Shown here: piece after piece, positions 24,269 to 32,817 of the stretch
Layout of the letters: each line of letters begins with the position of its first letter
Numbering within the stretch: the first letter of the stretch is position 1
DNA from: Thiobacillus sp.
GTDB lineage: Bacteria; Pseudomonadota; Gammaproteobacteria; Burkholderiales; Thiobacillaceae
Direction of reading: 5' to 3'
Length of the DNA stretch: 48,899 nucleotides
NCBI GenBank assembly: GCA_019459705.1
Contig: JAIBFE010000259.1
Location: forward strand, 1-48,899
The notes under the pieces: model-generated
Database searches by the model: none
What the model saw: the letters and a program-made list of their open reading frames with translations, nothing else
Told to the model about the DNA's origin: nothing
Translations under genes and position numbers: made by a program

Positions 24269-24287
24269 GGTATGGCTCGTCATTATT

Positions 24288-24359
24288 GTCTTGGACAAAT
24301 AGTTGACAACGGCAAAATGTTAGCCTAATTTAAGCACATGTTCATCATTTGACCAAGAC
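24288..24359. promoter_or_regulatory. 13-bp inverted repeat over divergent promoters (candidate CarH-like operator)
   Basis: GTCTTGGACAAAT at 24288-24300 and ATTTGACCAAGAC at 24347-24359 are inverted repeats with a single mismatch. The leftward promoter of the regulator could be TTGGTC (24356-24351) and TTAAAT (24333-24328), spaced 17 bases. The rightward one has TTGACA at 24303-24308 and a weak -10 near 24326. Each half-site covers or abuts one -35 element, as expected of an operator controlling both directions. The regulator's binding site has not been established. Confidence 0.6.
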
Positions 24360-24606
24360 AAATGGCCACCACATCCCAATCCGTGTTCGCCGCCGCTGGC
24401 TTTGCTGCCTTGCTCGGACTACCCACGTCCCCTGTGGCGGCCAAACCCCGGCCTGTGGCGGCGTGTGCCCCTGCCACGACAGCGTCTGTGCCGGCCGACT
24501 ACTTTCTCTATCACGCGCTGGTCGCACCCAACCCGGTATTGCCCTCCAGGCAGGCCGGCACGCGAAGCCTCCACGCATCCTGCACGCCGCACAAGGTGAT
24601 CCGCAC

Positions 24607-25173
24607 ATGAAAACCGCCCTCCTCCTGTCCACGCTGATGCTGGCTGCCACCGCCCAGGCTGCGCCCGCATGCCCGTCCCTGCTCAATCACACGCTCAAGG
24701 ACATCGACGGCTCGATGCAGTCCCTGTGCGCCTACGCCGGCAAGGTGGTGCTGGTGGTCAACACTGCCAGCCAGTGTGGCTACACCGGCCAGTACAAGGG
24801 CCTGCAGGCGCTGCATGAGAAGTACGGCAAGCAGGGTCTGGTGGTGCTGGGCTTCCCGGCCAACGACTTCGGCGGCCAGGAGCCGGGCAGCAACGCCACC
24901 ATCAAGGACTTCTGCGAGAGCCATTACCAGGTCGACTTCCCGCTGTTTTCCAAGGTCGGCGTCACTGCCGCCAACGCCAACCCGCTGCACGAAGGCCTGG
25001 CCAAGGCCACCGGCGAGCGGCCGCGCTGGAACTTCCACAAGTACCTGATCGACCGCAGCGGCACGCGCGCGCTGTCCTTCGCCAGCCGGGTCGACCCCGA
25101 ATCGAAGGAAATCGTGCAGGCCCTCGAATCCATGCTCAATGCTTCCCCCACCCTGACCAAGGCGGGCCAATAA
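24607..25173 (+). CDS. Exported glutathione peroxidase family protein
   Basis: A 188-residue cysteine-type glutathione peroxidase that reduces hydroperoxides, often with thioredoxin as donor in bacteria. Residues 1-19 are a signal peptide (MKTALLLSTLMLAATAQAA), so it acts in the periplasm. The peroxidatic Cys57 is in NTASQCGYTGQY. GFPANDFGGQEPG and RWNFHKYLID are the other two family signatures, giving the Gln and Trp of the active site. It starts a tightly packed rightward run: the next start is one base after its stop. The 24269-24606 stretch before it holds the operator and promoters. It also holds an 82-codon open frame (24362-24610) without a ribosome site that I do not treat as a gene. 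A lipid-peroxide substrate would fit the operon. Confidence 0.9.
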   Translation: MKTALLLSTLMLAATAQAAPACPSLLNHTLKDIDGSMQSLCAYAGKVVLVVNTASQCGYTGQYKGLQALHEKYGKQGLVVLGFPANDFGGQEPGSNATIKDFCESHYQVDFPLFSKVGVTAANANPLHEGLAKATGERPRWNFHKYLIDRSGTRALSFASRVDPESKEIVQALESMLNASPTLTKAGQ

Positions 25174-25174
25174 C

Positions 25175-26443
25175 ATGCGCATCGCTGTCGTCGGATCGGG
25201 CATAGCAGGCCTGTCGGCCGCCTGGCTCTTGAGCCGCCGCCATGAGGTCACGCTATACGAGTCGGACACTCGCCTGGGCGGCCACGCGAATACGGTGGAC
25301 GTGTCGCTCGACGGCCAGACATTCCCGGTCGATACCGGCTTCCTGGTGTTCAACCACCGCACCTATCCCGAGCTCACCCGGCTGTTCGACACGCTGGGGG
25401 TCGAGACCGTCGCCAGCGACATGTCGTTCAGCGTGAAGCTCGACGAACCCGACCTCGAATGGGCCGGAACCCACCTCGGCACCGTGTTCGGCCAGCGCAG
25501 GAATCTGGCGCGGCCAGCGTTCTGGTCCATGCTGCGTGACATCCTGCGCTTCAACCGCGAGGCGGTGCGCGAACCTGCGCTCGCCAGCAGCATGGCGCTG
25601 GGCGACTACCTCAAGGCACGCGGCTACGGCACGCCATTCATCGAGTGGTATCTGCTGCCGATGGCCGCCGCGATCTGGTCGTGCCCGGCGTCGCAGATGC
25701 TGGAGTTCCCCCTGGCGTCGTTCGTCACCTTCTGCCACAACCATGGCCTGCTGCAGGTGGTCGACCGCCCGCAGTGGCGCACGGTCAAGGGCGGCAGCCG
25801 CGAATACGTGAAACGACTGGCCGCCGCCATCGGCGAGATTCATCTCGGCCAGCCGGTCGAATCGCTGCGCCCGCGCGGGGGAAAAATCGAACTTGCCAGC
25901 GGCAGCCTGTCGGGCGTGTACGACCAGGTCGTGCTGGCTTGCCATAGCGACCAGTCCGAGACCATCCTCGGCGCACACTACCCGTCGCGGGCGCGGCTGC
26001 TGCAGCAGATGCCGTATCAGTCCAACCGCGCGGTGCTGCACAGCGATGCAAGCATGCTGCCGCGCCGCCAGAGCCTGTGGTCGGCGTGGAACTACCAGTC
26101 GGGGCACGGCGGGCTCAGCGATCGCCCGGTGGCGGTGCATTACCTGATCAACCGCTTGCAGCCGCTGCCGACCGACACGCCGGTGATCGTCTCGCTCAAT
26201 CCGCTGCAGCCGCCCGATCCGTCCAGGGTGCATGGAGAATTCCGCTACAGCCATCCGGTATTTACCCGCCATGCGGCCGCCGTCCAGCGCCAGATCAATG
26301 CCAGAAATGGACGCGACGGCATCTGGCTGGCGGGCGCCTGGCTCGGCTACGGCTTCCACGAGGACGGCCTGGCCTCGGCACTGCGGGTGGCGCGTCAGCT
26401 GAATGCCGTCGCACCATGGAAGGCGCTCGCCGATGCGGCCTGA
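25175..26443 (+). CDS. FAD-dependent amine-oxidase-fold protein, probable lipid desaturase
   Basis: A 422-residue flavoprotein with the dinucleotide motif VGSGIAGLSAAW at 6-17, the following ESDTRLGGHANTV, and VFNHRTYPELTRLF near 60. The C-terminal FAD motif is GIWLAGAWLGYGFHEDGL. Proteins of this kind are repeatedly found next to DUF1365 and a cyclopropane-synthase-like methyltransferase. In Rhodobacter sphaeroides a homologous set makes furan-containing fatty acids, the flavoprotein acting as a fatty-acyl desaturase. Assignment to that reaction here is by gene context, not by active-site evidence. The gene starts one base after gpx and overlaps the next one by 11 bases. Confidence 0.85.
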   Translation: MRIAVVGSGIAGLSAAWLLSRRHEVTLYESDTRLGGHANTVDVSLDGQTFPVDTGFLVFNHRTYPELTRLFDTLGVETVASDMSFSVKLDEPDLEWAGTHLGTVFGQRRNLARPAFWSMLRDILRFNREAVREPALASSMALGDYLKARGYGTPFIEWYLLPMAAAIWSCPASQMLEFPLASFVTFCHNHGLLQVVDRPQWRTVKGGSREYVKRLAAAIGEIHLGQPVESLRPRGGKIELASGSLSGVYDQVVLACHSDQSETILGAHYPSRARLLQQMPYQSNRAVLHSDASMLPRRQSLWSAWNYQSGHGGLSDRPVAVHYLINRLQPLPTDTPVIVSLNPLQPPDPSRVHGEFRYSHPVFTRHAAAVQRQINARNGRDGIWLAGAWLGYGFHEDGLASALRVARQLNAVAPWKALADAA

Positions 26444-27185
26444 ACCCGCCGTCTCTGCGCAGATCGGCTTCGGCCGCGTGATGCACGCGCGGCTGCACCC
26501 GGCGTTGCACCGCTTCGATTACCCGGTGTATTTCGTTCGCCTGCCGATGCACGATCTGGCGCGCGCCGAATCGCGCTGGTTTTCGCTCAACCGCTTCAAC
26601 CTGCTGAGTTTTCACGAAGCCGATCACGGCGACGGCGGCAACTGCCTGGACTGGGTGCAGGATCTGCTGGCCCAGCACGGCCTGGTCGCTGACGGCGACA
26701 TCTGGCTGACGACGTTTCCGCGCGTGTTCGGCTACGCCTTCAAGCCGGTCAGCTTCTGGCATTGCCATCGTGCCGACGGCCGCCTGCTCGCGGTGCTGGC
26801 CGAGGTCAACAACACCTTCGGCGAACGCCATGTCTACCTGCTGCGCACCAACGATCCCAATGCCACCCTCCATGCGGACAAGGTGTTCCATGTCTCGCCG
26901 TTCTTTCCGGTGCGCGGGCGTTACACCTTCGGCTTTCAAGCCACTCAGGATTTTTTTCGCGCCCGCATCGATTACGACGACGGCAGCGGCGAGGCCTTGC
27001 GCACCGCCTGGTGGGGCCATCTTGAACCGCTCACCGCACGAGCCTGCCTGCGTGCGTTTTTCGCCTATCCCCTGATGACCTGGGGCGTGATCGTGCGCAT
27101 CCATCTCCACGCACTGCGCCTGTTCGCCAAGCGCGTGCCCTTCTTCCGCAAACCCCCTACGCCACTCAACGAGGTGACTGAATGA
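26433..27185 (+). CDS. DUF1365 family protein
   Basis: A 250-residue DUF1365 protein with the family pattern GRVMHARLHPALHRFDYPVYF near the N terminus, RFNLLSFHEADHG near 60, TFPRVFGYAFKPVSFWHC near 95-112 and EVNNTFGERH near 125. Its biochemical role is not known. It is almost always found with the flavoprotein and methyltransferase on either side here, so it probably helps in the same lipid modification. ATG 26433 lies inside the previous gene; a further upstream start at 26403 would give unconserved sequence. The stop overlaps the next ATG by four bases. Confidence 0.88.
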   Translation: MRPEPAVSAQIGFGRVMHARLHPALHRFDYPVYFVRLPMHDLARAESRWFSLNRFNLLSFHEADHGDGGNCLDWVQDLLAQHGLVADGDIWLTTFPRVFGYAFKPVSFWHCHRADGRLLAVLAEVNNTFGERHVYLLRTNDPNATLHADKVFHVSPFFPVRGRYTFGFQATQDFFRARIDYDDGSGEALRTAWWGHLEPLTARACLRAFFAYPLMTWGVIVRIHLHALRLFAKRVPFFRKPPTPLNEVTE

Positions 27186-28396
27186 ACACTGCGAGCCTCA
27201 GCACCACCCTGCTGCGCAACAACACCCCATGGTATGCCCGCCAGGTGATCCACCTGCTGCAGGAAATCGAGCACGGCTGCCTGCACCTGGAACTGCCCAA
27301 CGGCATGGAACTCACGGTCGGCCACGGCACGCCGGATGCCCACCTCACGTTCAACACCTGGAGCGCGTTTCGCGACGTGCTGGCCAAGGGCGACATCGGC
27401 TTTGCCGAAGGCTATATCGCCGGCGCCTGGCACACCGCCGACCTGACCGGCGTGCTGACCTTGCTGGCCAACAACCGCGGTGCGCTCGACCAGGCCATCT
27501 ACGGCCGCTGGTGGGGACGGCTGTATAGCCGCCTGCGCCACCTGATGAATGCCAACACGCCCGAAGGTTCGCGTCGCAACATCGCCAGCCACTACGACCT
27601 CGGCAACGATTTCTACGCGCTGTGGCTCGACCCCACGATGACCTATTCGAGCGCACGCTTCGACGGCGACACCACGCTGTCGCTGCAGGATGCGCAAACC
27701 CGCAAGTATCAGCGCATGCTCGGCCTGCTCGAACTGCCTGCCGGCCAGTCGCTGCTGGAAATCGGCTGCGGCTGGGGCGGCTTTGCCGAGCACGCCGCGC
27801 GCACCGCGCAGCATCAGGTGCGCGGCATCACCCTGTCGCGCGAACAACTCGACTACGCCCGCGCCCGCATCCGCCAGTCGAAGCTGCAGGACCTCTGTCG
27901 CTTCGATCTTCAGGACTACCGCGAGGAAGCGCGGCAGTACGATGGCATCGTCTCGATCGAGATGTTCGAGGCAGTGGGTGAAGCCTACTGGCCGGCCTAC
28001 TTCGACACCCTGAAGCGCAGCCTCAAGGCCGGCGGCCGCGCGGTGGTGCAGACCATCCTCATCGACGACGCGCTGTTCGATCGCTATCGCACTGGCTCCG
28101 ACTTCATCCAGCAGTATGTCTTCCCCGGCGGCATGCTGCCGTCCAGCCGCCGCTTCAGCGAGGAGGCGGCACGCGCCGGCCTCGCCGTCACGGCCGAGGA
28201 GCATTTCGGCCTCGACTATGCCGAAACCCTCAAGCGCTGGCGGCTCGCCTTCCACGCTGAGGCCGAGGCGGTGCGCAGGATCGGCTTCGACGAGCGTTTC
28301 ATGCGCATCTGGCACTTCTATCTGGCGTATTGCGAGGCCGGTTTCCGCGCCGGTTCGATCAATGTGGCGCAGTTCCGCCTTGAACATGCGGCTTGA
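27182..28396 (+). CDS. Cyclopropane-fatty-acyl-phospholipid synthase-like methyltransferase
   Basis: A 404-residue SAM-dependent methyltransferase of the CFA-synthase family. It methylates carbon atoms of unsaturated acyl chains in membrane phospholipid. The N-terminal domain ends near 120. The conserved segment HYDLGNDFYALWLDPTMTYS lies at 137-156 and the SAM-binding LLEIGCGWGGF at 191-201. IEMFEAVGEAYWPAYF near 260 is the family signature containing the active-site Glu. Standard CFA synthases and the furan-fatty-acid methylases share these motifs. The sequence cannot tell which product is made; the linked flavin desaturase favours a methylated or furan fatty acid. It is coupled by ATGA to DUF1365 and overlaps the next gene by 11 bases. 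Confidence 0.92.
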   Translation: MNTASLSTTLLRNNTPWYARQVIHLLQEIEHGCLHLELPNGMELTVGHGTPDAHLTFNTWSAFRDVLAKGDIGFAEGYIAGAWHTADLTGVLTLLANNRGALDQAIYGRWWGRLYSRLRHLMNANTPEGSRRNIASHYDLGNDFYALWLDPTMTYSSARFDGDTTLSLQDAQTRKYQRMLGLLELPAGQSLLEIGCGWGGFAEHAARTAQHQVRGITLSREQLDYARARIRQSKLQDLCRFDLQDYREEARQYDGIVSIEMFEAVGEAYWPAYFDTLKRSLKAGGRAVVQTILIDDALFDRYRTGSDFIQQYVFPGGMLPSSRRFSEEAARAGLAVTAEEHFGLDYAETLKRWRLAFHAEAEAVRRIGFDERFMRIWHFYLAYCEAGFRAGSINVAQFRLEHAA

Positions 28397-28895
28397 GCGC
28401 TGCCTCGCCGCGGCTTGCCTGTGGTCGGCGCTGACGGCGCACGCCAGCCCGCTGCCGCACCTCACGGATTACGCAGCGGTCGGCAGCGGCACGCTCCGCG
28501 TTTTCGGCCTGCGCATCTACGACGCCACCCTGTGGTCGCCAAGGGGCGGCTGGGCACCCGGTCAGCCGTTCGCGCTGGAATTGCGTTATGCGCGCAGCTT
28601 CGATGGCGCCGCGATCGCGCGCCGCTCGGTTGAGGAGATGCGCGCCCAGCGCCCCTATCCCGCCGCCACGCTGGCACGCTGGGAGGCGCAGATGCGCGGC
28701 CTGTTCCCGGACGTGCAGGCCGGCGACCGCCTCACCGGCGTGCGCATCCCCGGCGAAGGCGCTGCGTTCTACAGCGGCACGCGCAAGCTCGGCCAGATCG
28801 ACGACGAGGCCTTTGCCGATGCCTTCTTCGGTATCTGGCTTGCGCCGACCACCCGCGCGCCCGACCTGCGCGCGCGCCTGCTGAAGTCGCCATGA
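28386..28895 (+). CDS. Exported chalcone-isomerase-like protein
   Basis: A 169-residue protein with a signal peptide (MRLERCLAAACLWSALTAHAS). The mature part resembles the bacterial chalcone-isomerase-like domain: VGSGTLRVFGLRIYDATLW, LELRYARSFDGAAIARRSVEEM and a C-terminal FFGIWLAP. In plants this fold includes true chalcone isomerases and fatty-acid-binding proteins. The bacterial members are uncharacterised and more probably bind fatty acids, which would suit the operon. ATG 28386 overlaps the methyltransferase end. The stop overlaps the MFS gene start by four bases. Confidence 0.82.
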   Translation: MRLERCLAAACLWSALTAHASPLPHLTDYAAVGSGTLRVFGLRIYDATLWSPRGGWAPGQPFALELRYARSFDGAAIARRSVEEMRAQRPYPAATLARWEAQMRGLFPDVQAGDRLTGVRIPGEGAAFYSGTRKLGQIDDEAFADAFFGIWLAPTTRAPDLRARLLKSP

Positions 28896-30133
28896 CGCCG
28901 TTGCCGCGCGCGACGTTGTTCGCCTACGGCGGTCTCGGCCTGCCGCTGGCGTTTGCCGCGCTGCCGCTCTATGTCCATCTCGCGCCGTTCTATAGCGGCG
29001 TCCTGTCGCTCACCGCGCTGGGCGTCATCCTGCTCATGCTGCGTTTTCTCGACGCCGCGATCGATCCCCTGCTCGGCGCGCTGTTCGACCGTTTTCCCCA
29101 TCCGCGCACTCTGGTGGCGCTCTCCCTTCCGTTGCTGGGGCTGGGCTGGATGGGGGTTTTTACGCTGCCGGAGACGCTGCCCGTTGCGCCCTGGCTGATC
29201 GCGATGCTGGCGCTGACCACGGTCGGCTACAGCCTCGCCACGGTGGTCCACACCACCTGGGGCGCGCGCCTGTCGAGCGTGCCGCACGAGCGCACCCGGC
29301 TGTTCGCCGCACGCGAGGGATTCGGGCTGGTCGGTGTCGTGCTGGCCGCGGCGCTGCCGCTGATGTTGGCGGCGACGCTCGCCGACGGTCTGGCGCGGAT
29401 GGGCTGGATCTTCCTGGCACTGCTCGCGGGATTTGCCGCGATCACGCTGGTCGCCACCCCCGCGATGCGACATGGTCCGCACGCGCCCGGCTTGCGGCAG
29501 CTGCTGCGCCCGCTCGCCAATCCGGCATTCGCGCGCTTCGCCCCCGGCTATCTGCTGAACGGCGTCGCCGCCTCGCTGCCGGCGACGCTGGTCATTTTCT
29601 TCATCGACGACGTGCTGCAACTCGCTGCCTACAGCGGGCTGTTTCTCGCCATCTATTTCCTGAGCGGCGCGCTCGGCCTGCCGCTGTGGGTGCGGTTGGC
29701 CAAACGCATCGGCACGCTCGACGCCTGGCTGGTGTCAATGGGGATCGCGATCGCCGCCTTCGTCGGCGCGTTCTGGCTGGAAGCGGGACACCTTGCCGGC
29801 TACGCGCTGGTGTGCGCGGCGTCCGGCCTCGCGCTCGGCGCCGATCTCGCGCTGCCGCCCGCGCTGGTCGCCGACATGATCGACGCCGACCCCGCCCCGC
29901 AGCCCGGCGCCTATTACGGGCTGATGAGCTTTTTCGCCAAGCTCACGCTGGCGCTCGCCGCCGGCCTCGCGCTGCCGCTGCTTGCCGCATGGGGCTACGT
30001 GCCCGGCGGCACGGGCAACCTGTTCGCGCTATCGGCCACCTATGCCCTGCTGCCCTGCGTCATGAAGCTCGGCGCGCTGGCCTGGTTCTGGCGGCTGCGC
30101 CGCATTCCCCACTCCGGAGTCGTCCCATGCTGA
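28892..30133 (+). CDS. MFS transporter, glycoside-pentoside-hexuronide (MelB-like) type
   Basis: A 413-residue integral membrane protein with twelve predicted helices. The N-terminal YGGLGLPLAFAALPLYVHL and the loop RFLDAAIDPLLGALFDRFPHPR are characteristic of the MelB-like (GPH) branch of the major facilitator superfamily. In this operon type the carrier is conserved although no sugar genes are present. Its substrate is therefore probably not a sugar; lipid or lysolipid movement is possible but unproven. Start and end both overlap neighbours (4 and 7 bases), showing strong translational coupling. Confidence 0.87.
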   Translation: MTPLPRATLFAYGGLGLPLAFAALPLYVHLAPFYSGVLSLTALGVILLMLRFLDAAIDPLLGALFDRFPHPRTLVALSLPLLGLGWMGVFTLPETLPVAPWLIAMLALTTVGYSLATVVHTTWGARLSSVPHERTRLFAAREGFGLVGVVLAAALPLMLAATLADGLARMGWIFLALLAGFAAITLVATPAMRHGPHAPGLRQLLRPLANPAFARFAPGYLLNGVAASLPATLVIFFIDDVLQLAAYSGLFLAIYFLSGALGLPLWVRLAKRIGTLDAWLVSMGIAIAAFVGAFWLEAGHLAGYALVCAASGLALGADLALPPALVADMIDADPAPQPGAYYGLMSFFAKLTLALAAGLALPLLAAWGYVPGGTGNLFALSATYALLPCVMKLGALAWFWRLRRIPHSGVVPC

Positions 30134-30657
30134 AAAAACCGCTCGCCATCCTCTGTACCGTGCTCGGCCTGACCGGCTGCGCCGGCGTGTCGCCCGAGGT
30201 CTACCGCGACCAGACACCCGTGCTCGACATCGCCACCTACTTCAACGGCCCGCTCACCGCCTGGGGCTATTTCGCCGACCGCTCGGGCGAGGTGAAGCGA
30301 CGCTTCACCGTGAACATGACCGGCACCTGGCAGGGCAACGAAGGGGTACTCACCGAAAACTTCACGTGGTCCGACGGCAGCACAAGCCAGCGCATCTGGC
30401 GCATCACCAAGATCGACGCACACCGTTATGTCGGCCGCGCCGACGACGTGAAAGGCGAAGCGGGTGGCGTCGCCTACGGCAACGCACTGCAGTGGAAATA
30501 CACCCTGCTGCTGCCGGTCGACGGCAAGACCTACGAGGTCCAGTTCGACGACTGGATGTATTTGATTAACGACGCGGTGATGCTGAACAAGTCGGAGATG
30601 CGCAAGTTCGGCTTCAAGCTGGGCGAAGTCGTGATCGCGTTCAGGAAGGGGCCATGA
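30127..30657 (+). CDS. DUF3833 lipoprotein
   Basis: A 176-residue protein with a lipoprotein signal: hydrophobic residues 5-15, then the lipobox LTGC with Cys18. It would be exported and lipid-anchored. The mature part matches DUF3833 (FNGPLTAWGYFADRSGEVKR, FTVNMTGTWQGNEGVLTENF, QFDDWMYLINDAVMLNKSEM), a lipocalin-like beta-rich domain of unknown function usually found in this same operon. Binding of a modified lipid at the membrane surface is a reasonable guess. It overlaps the preceding MFS gene and, by four bases, the following SDR gene. Confidence 0.87.
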   Translation: MLKKPLAILCTVLGLTGCAGVSPEVYRDQTPVLDIATYFNGPLTAWGYFADRSGEVKRRFTVNMTGTWQGNEGVLTENFTWSDGSTSQRIWRITKIDAHRYVGRADDVKGEAGGVAYGNALQWKYTLLLPVDGKTYEVQFDDWMYLINDAVMLNKSEMRKFGFKLGEVVIAFRKGP

Positions 30658-31421
30658 GCCTGAATCCCAAGCTGACCGACTGGCACGGACAGCGCGTGTG
30701 GCTGATCGGCGCCAGTTCCGGGATCGGCGAAGCCACAGCGAAATTGCTGATGCAGCGCGGCGCGCGGGTGGCGCTCACCAGCCGCAATCGCGATGCGCTC
30801 ACGGCGCTCGCCGGCGGCAACGCACAGGTTGCAGTGGCCGACGTCACCGACCGCGCCAGCCTCAGGGGCGCATTCGACGAAGTCCGCGCCGCCCTCGGTG
30901 AAATCGACGTGGCGATCATCAACGCCGGCACCCACCACCCGGTGCGCGCCTGGGAACTCGATGCCCAGGCGGCCGAAAAGCTGGTGCAGGTCAATCTGGT
31001 CGGCGCGATCAATGCCGCTGCGCTGCTGGCGCCCTGCTTCGCACGGCGTGGCGGCGGAAGGATCGCCATCACCGCCAGCGTGGCCGGCTACGGCGGCCTG
31101 CCGAGCGGGCTGGTGTACGGCGCCACCAAGGCCGCCCTGATCAACTTCGCCGAGACGCTTTATCTCGACCTTGCGCCCAGGGGGGTCGCCGTACACCTCA
31201 TCAATCCCGGCTTCGTCAAAACGCCGCTCACCAATCTGAACGACTTCAGGATGCCGGCGCTGATCGAAGCGGACGAAGCGGCGCGCGAGATTCTTGCCGG
31301 CATCGAGCGCGGTGAATTCGAGATTCATTTTCCCAAGCGCTTCACCCGCGCCTTGAAGTGGCTGAACCTGCTGCCGTATCGTGCCTACTTTCCCCTCGTC
31401 CACCGCATCACCGGCTTATGA
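30654..31421 (+). CDS. Short-chain dehydrogenase/reductase
   Basis: A 255-residue SDR with the nucleotide-binding GASSGIG at 19-25, the NAG motif at 90-92 and the catalytic Ser142, Tyr155 and Lys159 (YGATK). The cofactor is probably NADP(H), because Arg44 follows the second strand (LTSRNRD). The substrate is unknown; a lipid aldehyde or ketone would fit the context. It is coupled by ATGA to the DUF3833 gene in front and to the NTF2-like gene behind. Confidence 0.9.
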   Translation: MSLNPKLTDWHGQRVWLIGASSGIGEATAKLLMQRGARVALTSRNRDALTALAGGNAQVAVADVTDRASLRGAFDEVRAALGEIDVAIINAGTHHPVRAWELDAQAAEKLVQVNLVGAINAAALLAPCFARRGGGRIAITASVAGYGGLPSGLVYGATKAALINFAETLYLDLAPRGVAVHLINPGFVKTPLTNLNDFRMPALIEADEAAREILAGIERGEFEIHFPKRFTRALKWLNLLPYRAYFPLVHRITGL

Positions 31422-31846
31422 ACGCCCTCGACGCCCTGTGCGACTACTTCGAACGGCTTGACGCCGGCAACCTGGCCGAACTCGATGCGCATTACGCACG
31501 GGATGCCTGGTTCAAGGACCCCTTCCACGAGGTGAGCGGCGTCGAGGCCATCCGCACCATCCTCAAGCACACCTTCGCCAAGCTGCCGGGCGCGCGCTTT
31601 CGCGTCACCCGGCGCTTCCCCGGCGCCAGCCAGGACGCGGTCATCCTGTGGGAAATGGATTTCGTCATGCCCGTCACGCGCCAGCCCACCACCATCCGCG
31701 GCGCCACCCACCTTGAATTCGATGTTGGAGGCAGGGTGACCCGCCACCGCGACTACTGGGACGCTGCCGAGGAACTCTATGCACGCCTGCCGGTGCTGAA
31801 ATGGCTGATGCGCGGGCTCGCGCGACAGGCTGCTGCGCCGCTGTGA
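31418..31846 (+). CDS. NTF2-like (SnoaL-type) protein
   Basis: A 142-residue single-domain protein of the NTF2-like fold. The opening helix (LCDYFERLDAGNLAELDAHYARDAWFKDPFHEVSGVEAI) and the final DYWDAAEELYARLPVLKWLMRG are typical of the versions encoded at the end of this lipid-modification operon. Members may bind or isomerise small hydrophobic molecules, but this one has no assigned function. Its ATG overlaps the SDR stop. A 67-base gap follows, so it is the last gene of the run that starts with gpx. Confidence 0.85.
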   Translation: MNALDALCDYFERLDAGNLAELDAHYARDAWFKDPFHEVSGVEAIRTILKHTFAKLPGARFRVTRRFPGASQDAVILWEMDFVMPVTRQPTTIRGATHLEFDVGGRVTRHRDYWDAAEELYARLPVLKWLMRGLARQAAAPL

Positions 31847-31913
31847 GCGCCGTATTCTCTGGACAGGGGTAGTGGCATAATCAAAACTCCTTACACGGAG
31901 GAGTCCAATAACG

Positions 31914-32780
31914 ATGAATGCCGAACACACCCCCATCGACTCGCCCAATACGTTTACCCTGAGCGAGGGCGAGTTGATCGCCCTGCAGGCCGAGGCTGCC
32001 CGGGCAGCAGGCTTGCAGGATGTCCGTTTTCGCGATCGTTTGCACGATGGCTCCGATGCGCCCGAGCTTGCCGTCATTCCGGCGGGGACGTTCGAATACG
32101 GCGCAGCGCCTGAGGAATCGGCGCCGGACCAGGACCGCCCACGCCGCTCTGCACTGATCGAACGCAGCTTTGCGATCGGGGTGAACCCGGTCACCACCGA
32201 GGAATTCGAGGCCTTTGCCCGCGCGACCGGCTGGAAGCCGCGCGAGGAACTGCTGTGGCTGTCGGGCCACATGCCGGTGATCGACGTGCGGCAGACCGAT
32301 GCGCTCGACTACTGCGCCTGGCTGTCGCGCGAGACGGGCCAGCGCTATCGTCTTCCCACCGAACTGGAATGGGAATATGCCTGCCGCGCCGGCGCTGCCA
32401 CGACCTACCCGCACGGCGACAGCATCGGCCCGGACCATGCGGTCTACAACGTAGACAAGGACCTGAGCCACCCCAAAACCCCGCGTTCGCTGGCAAGCCG
32501 GCTTTCGCGCTGCGGCGCCAAGGAAGTCGGCGGGCTGCGCCCCAATCGCTGGGGTCTGTGCGACATGCCGGGCAATGTGTGGGAATTCACCACCAGCCCC
32601 TGGACGCTCGATCACGCCAGCCTGCCCGAGCGCCCCCAGCCCGGCAATCCGCAGGCTGTCGTCACCAAGGGCGGCTCCTGGTTCGACGGCCCCGAATGCT
32701 GCCGTCCCGCTTCCCGCTGCCGTCGGCTGGAAAACGAGCTGGACATCAACCTGGGATTTCGCGTCGTACGCGAGGTTTAA
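31914..32780 (+). CDS. Formylglycine-generating-enzyme-like (SUMF1 domain) protein
   Basis: A 288-residue protein whose residues 45-285 or so match the FGE/sulfatase-modifying-factor fold: VIPAGTFEYG, LPTELEWEYACRAG, NRWGLCDMPGNVWEF and KGGSWFDG, closing with LGFRVV. True FGE oxidises a cysteine of sulfatases to formylglycine using a Cys pair in a CNRYRxxAR-like motif. Here the equivalent stretch ECCRPASRCRR is shorter and differently spaced, so genuine FGE activity is doubtful and no sulfatase gene is near. GGAGGAG at 31897-31903 supports the ATG. Possible roles are as an oxidase or binding module of the wider C-type-lectin-like FGE superfamily. Confidence 0.82.
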   Translation: MNAEHTPIDSPNTFTLSEGELIALQAEAARAAGLQDVRFRDRLHDGSDAPELAVIPAGTFEYGAAPEESAPDQDRPRRSALIERSFAIGVNPVTTEEFEAFARATGWKPREELLWLSGHMPVIDVRQTDALDYCAWLSRETGQRYRLPTELEWEYACRAGAATTYPHGDSIGPDHAVYNVDKDLSHPKTPRSLASRLSRCGAKEVGGLRPNRWGLCDMPGNVWEFTTSPWTLDHASLPERPQPGNPQAVVTKGGSWFDGPECCRPASRCRRLENELDINLGFRVVREV

Positions 32781-32817
32781 AACTGCAGGCACGCGCGATA
32801 AGGCACGACAAGCAGGC

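Noticed and set aside
24362-24610. 82-codon open frame with a signal-peptide-like start between the MerR regulator and gpx
   Set aside because: No ribosome site, it overlaps the proposed promoter region and the gpx start, and the second half is compositionally random. Not excluded, but not supported.
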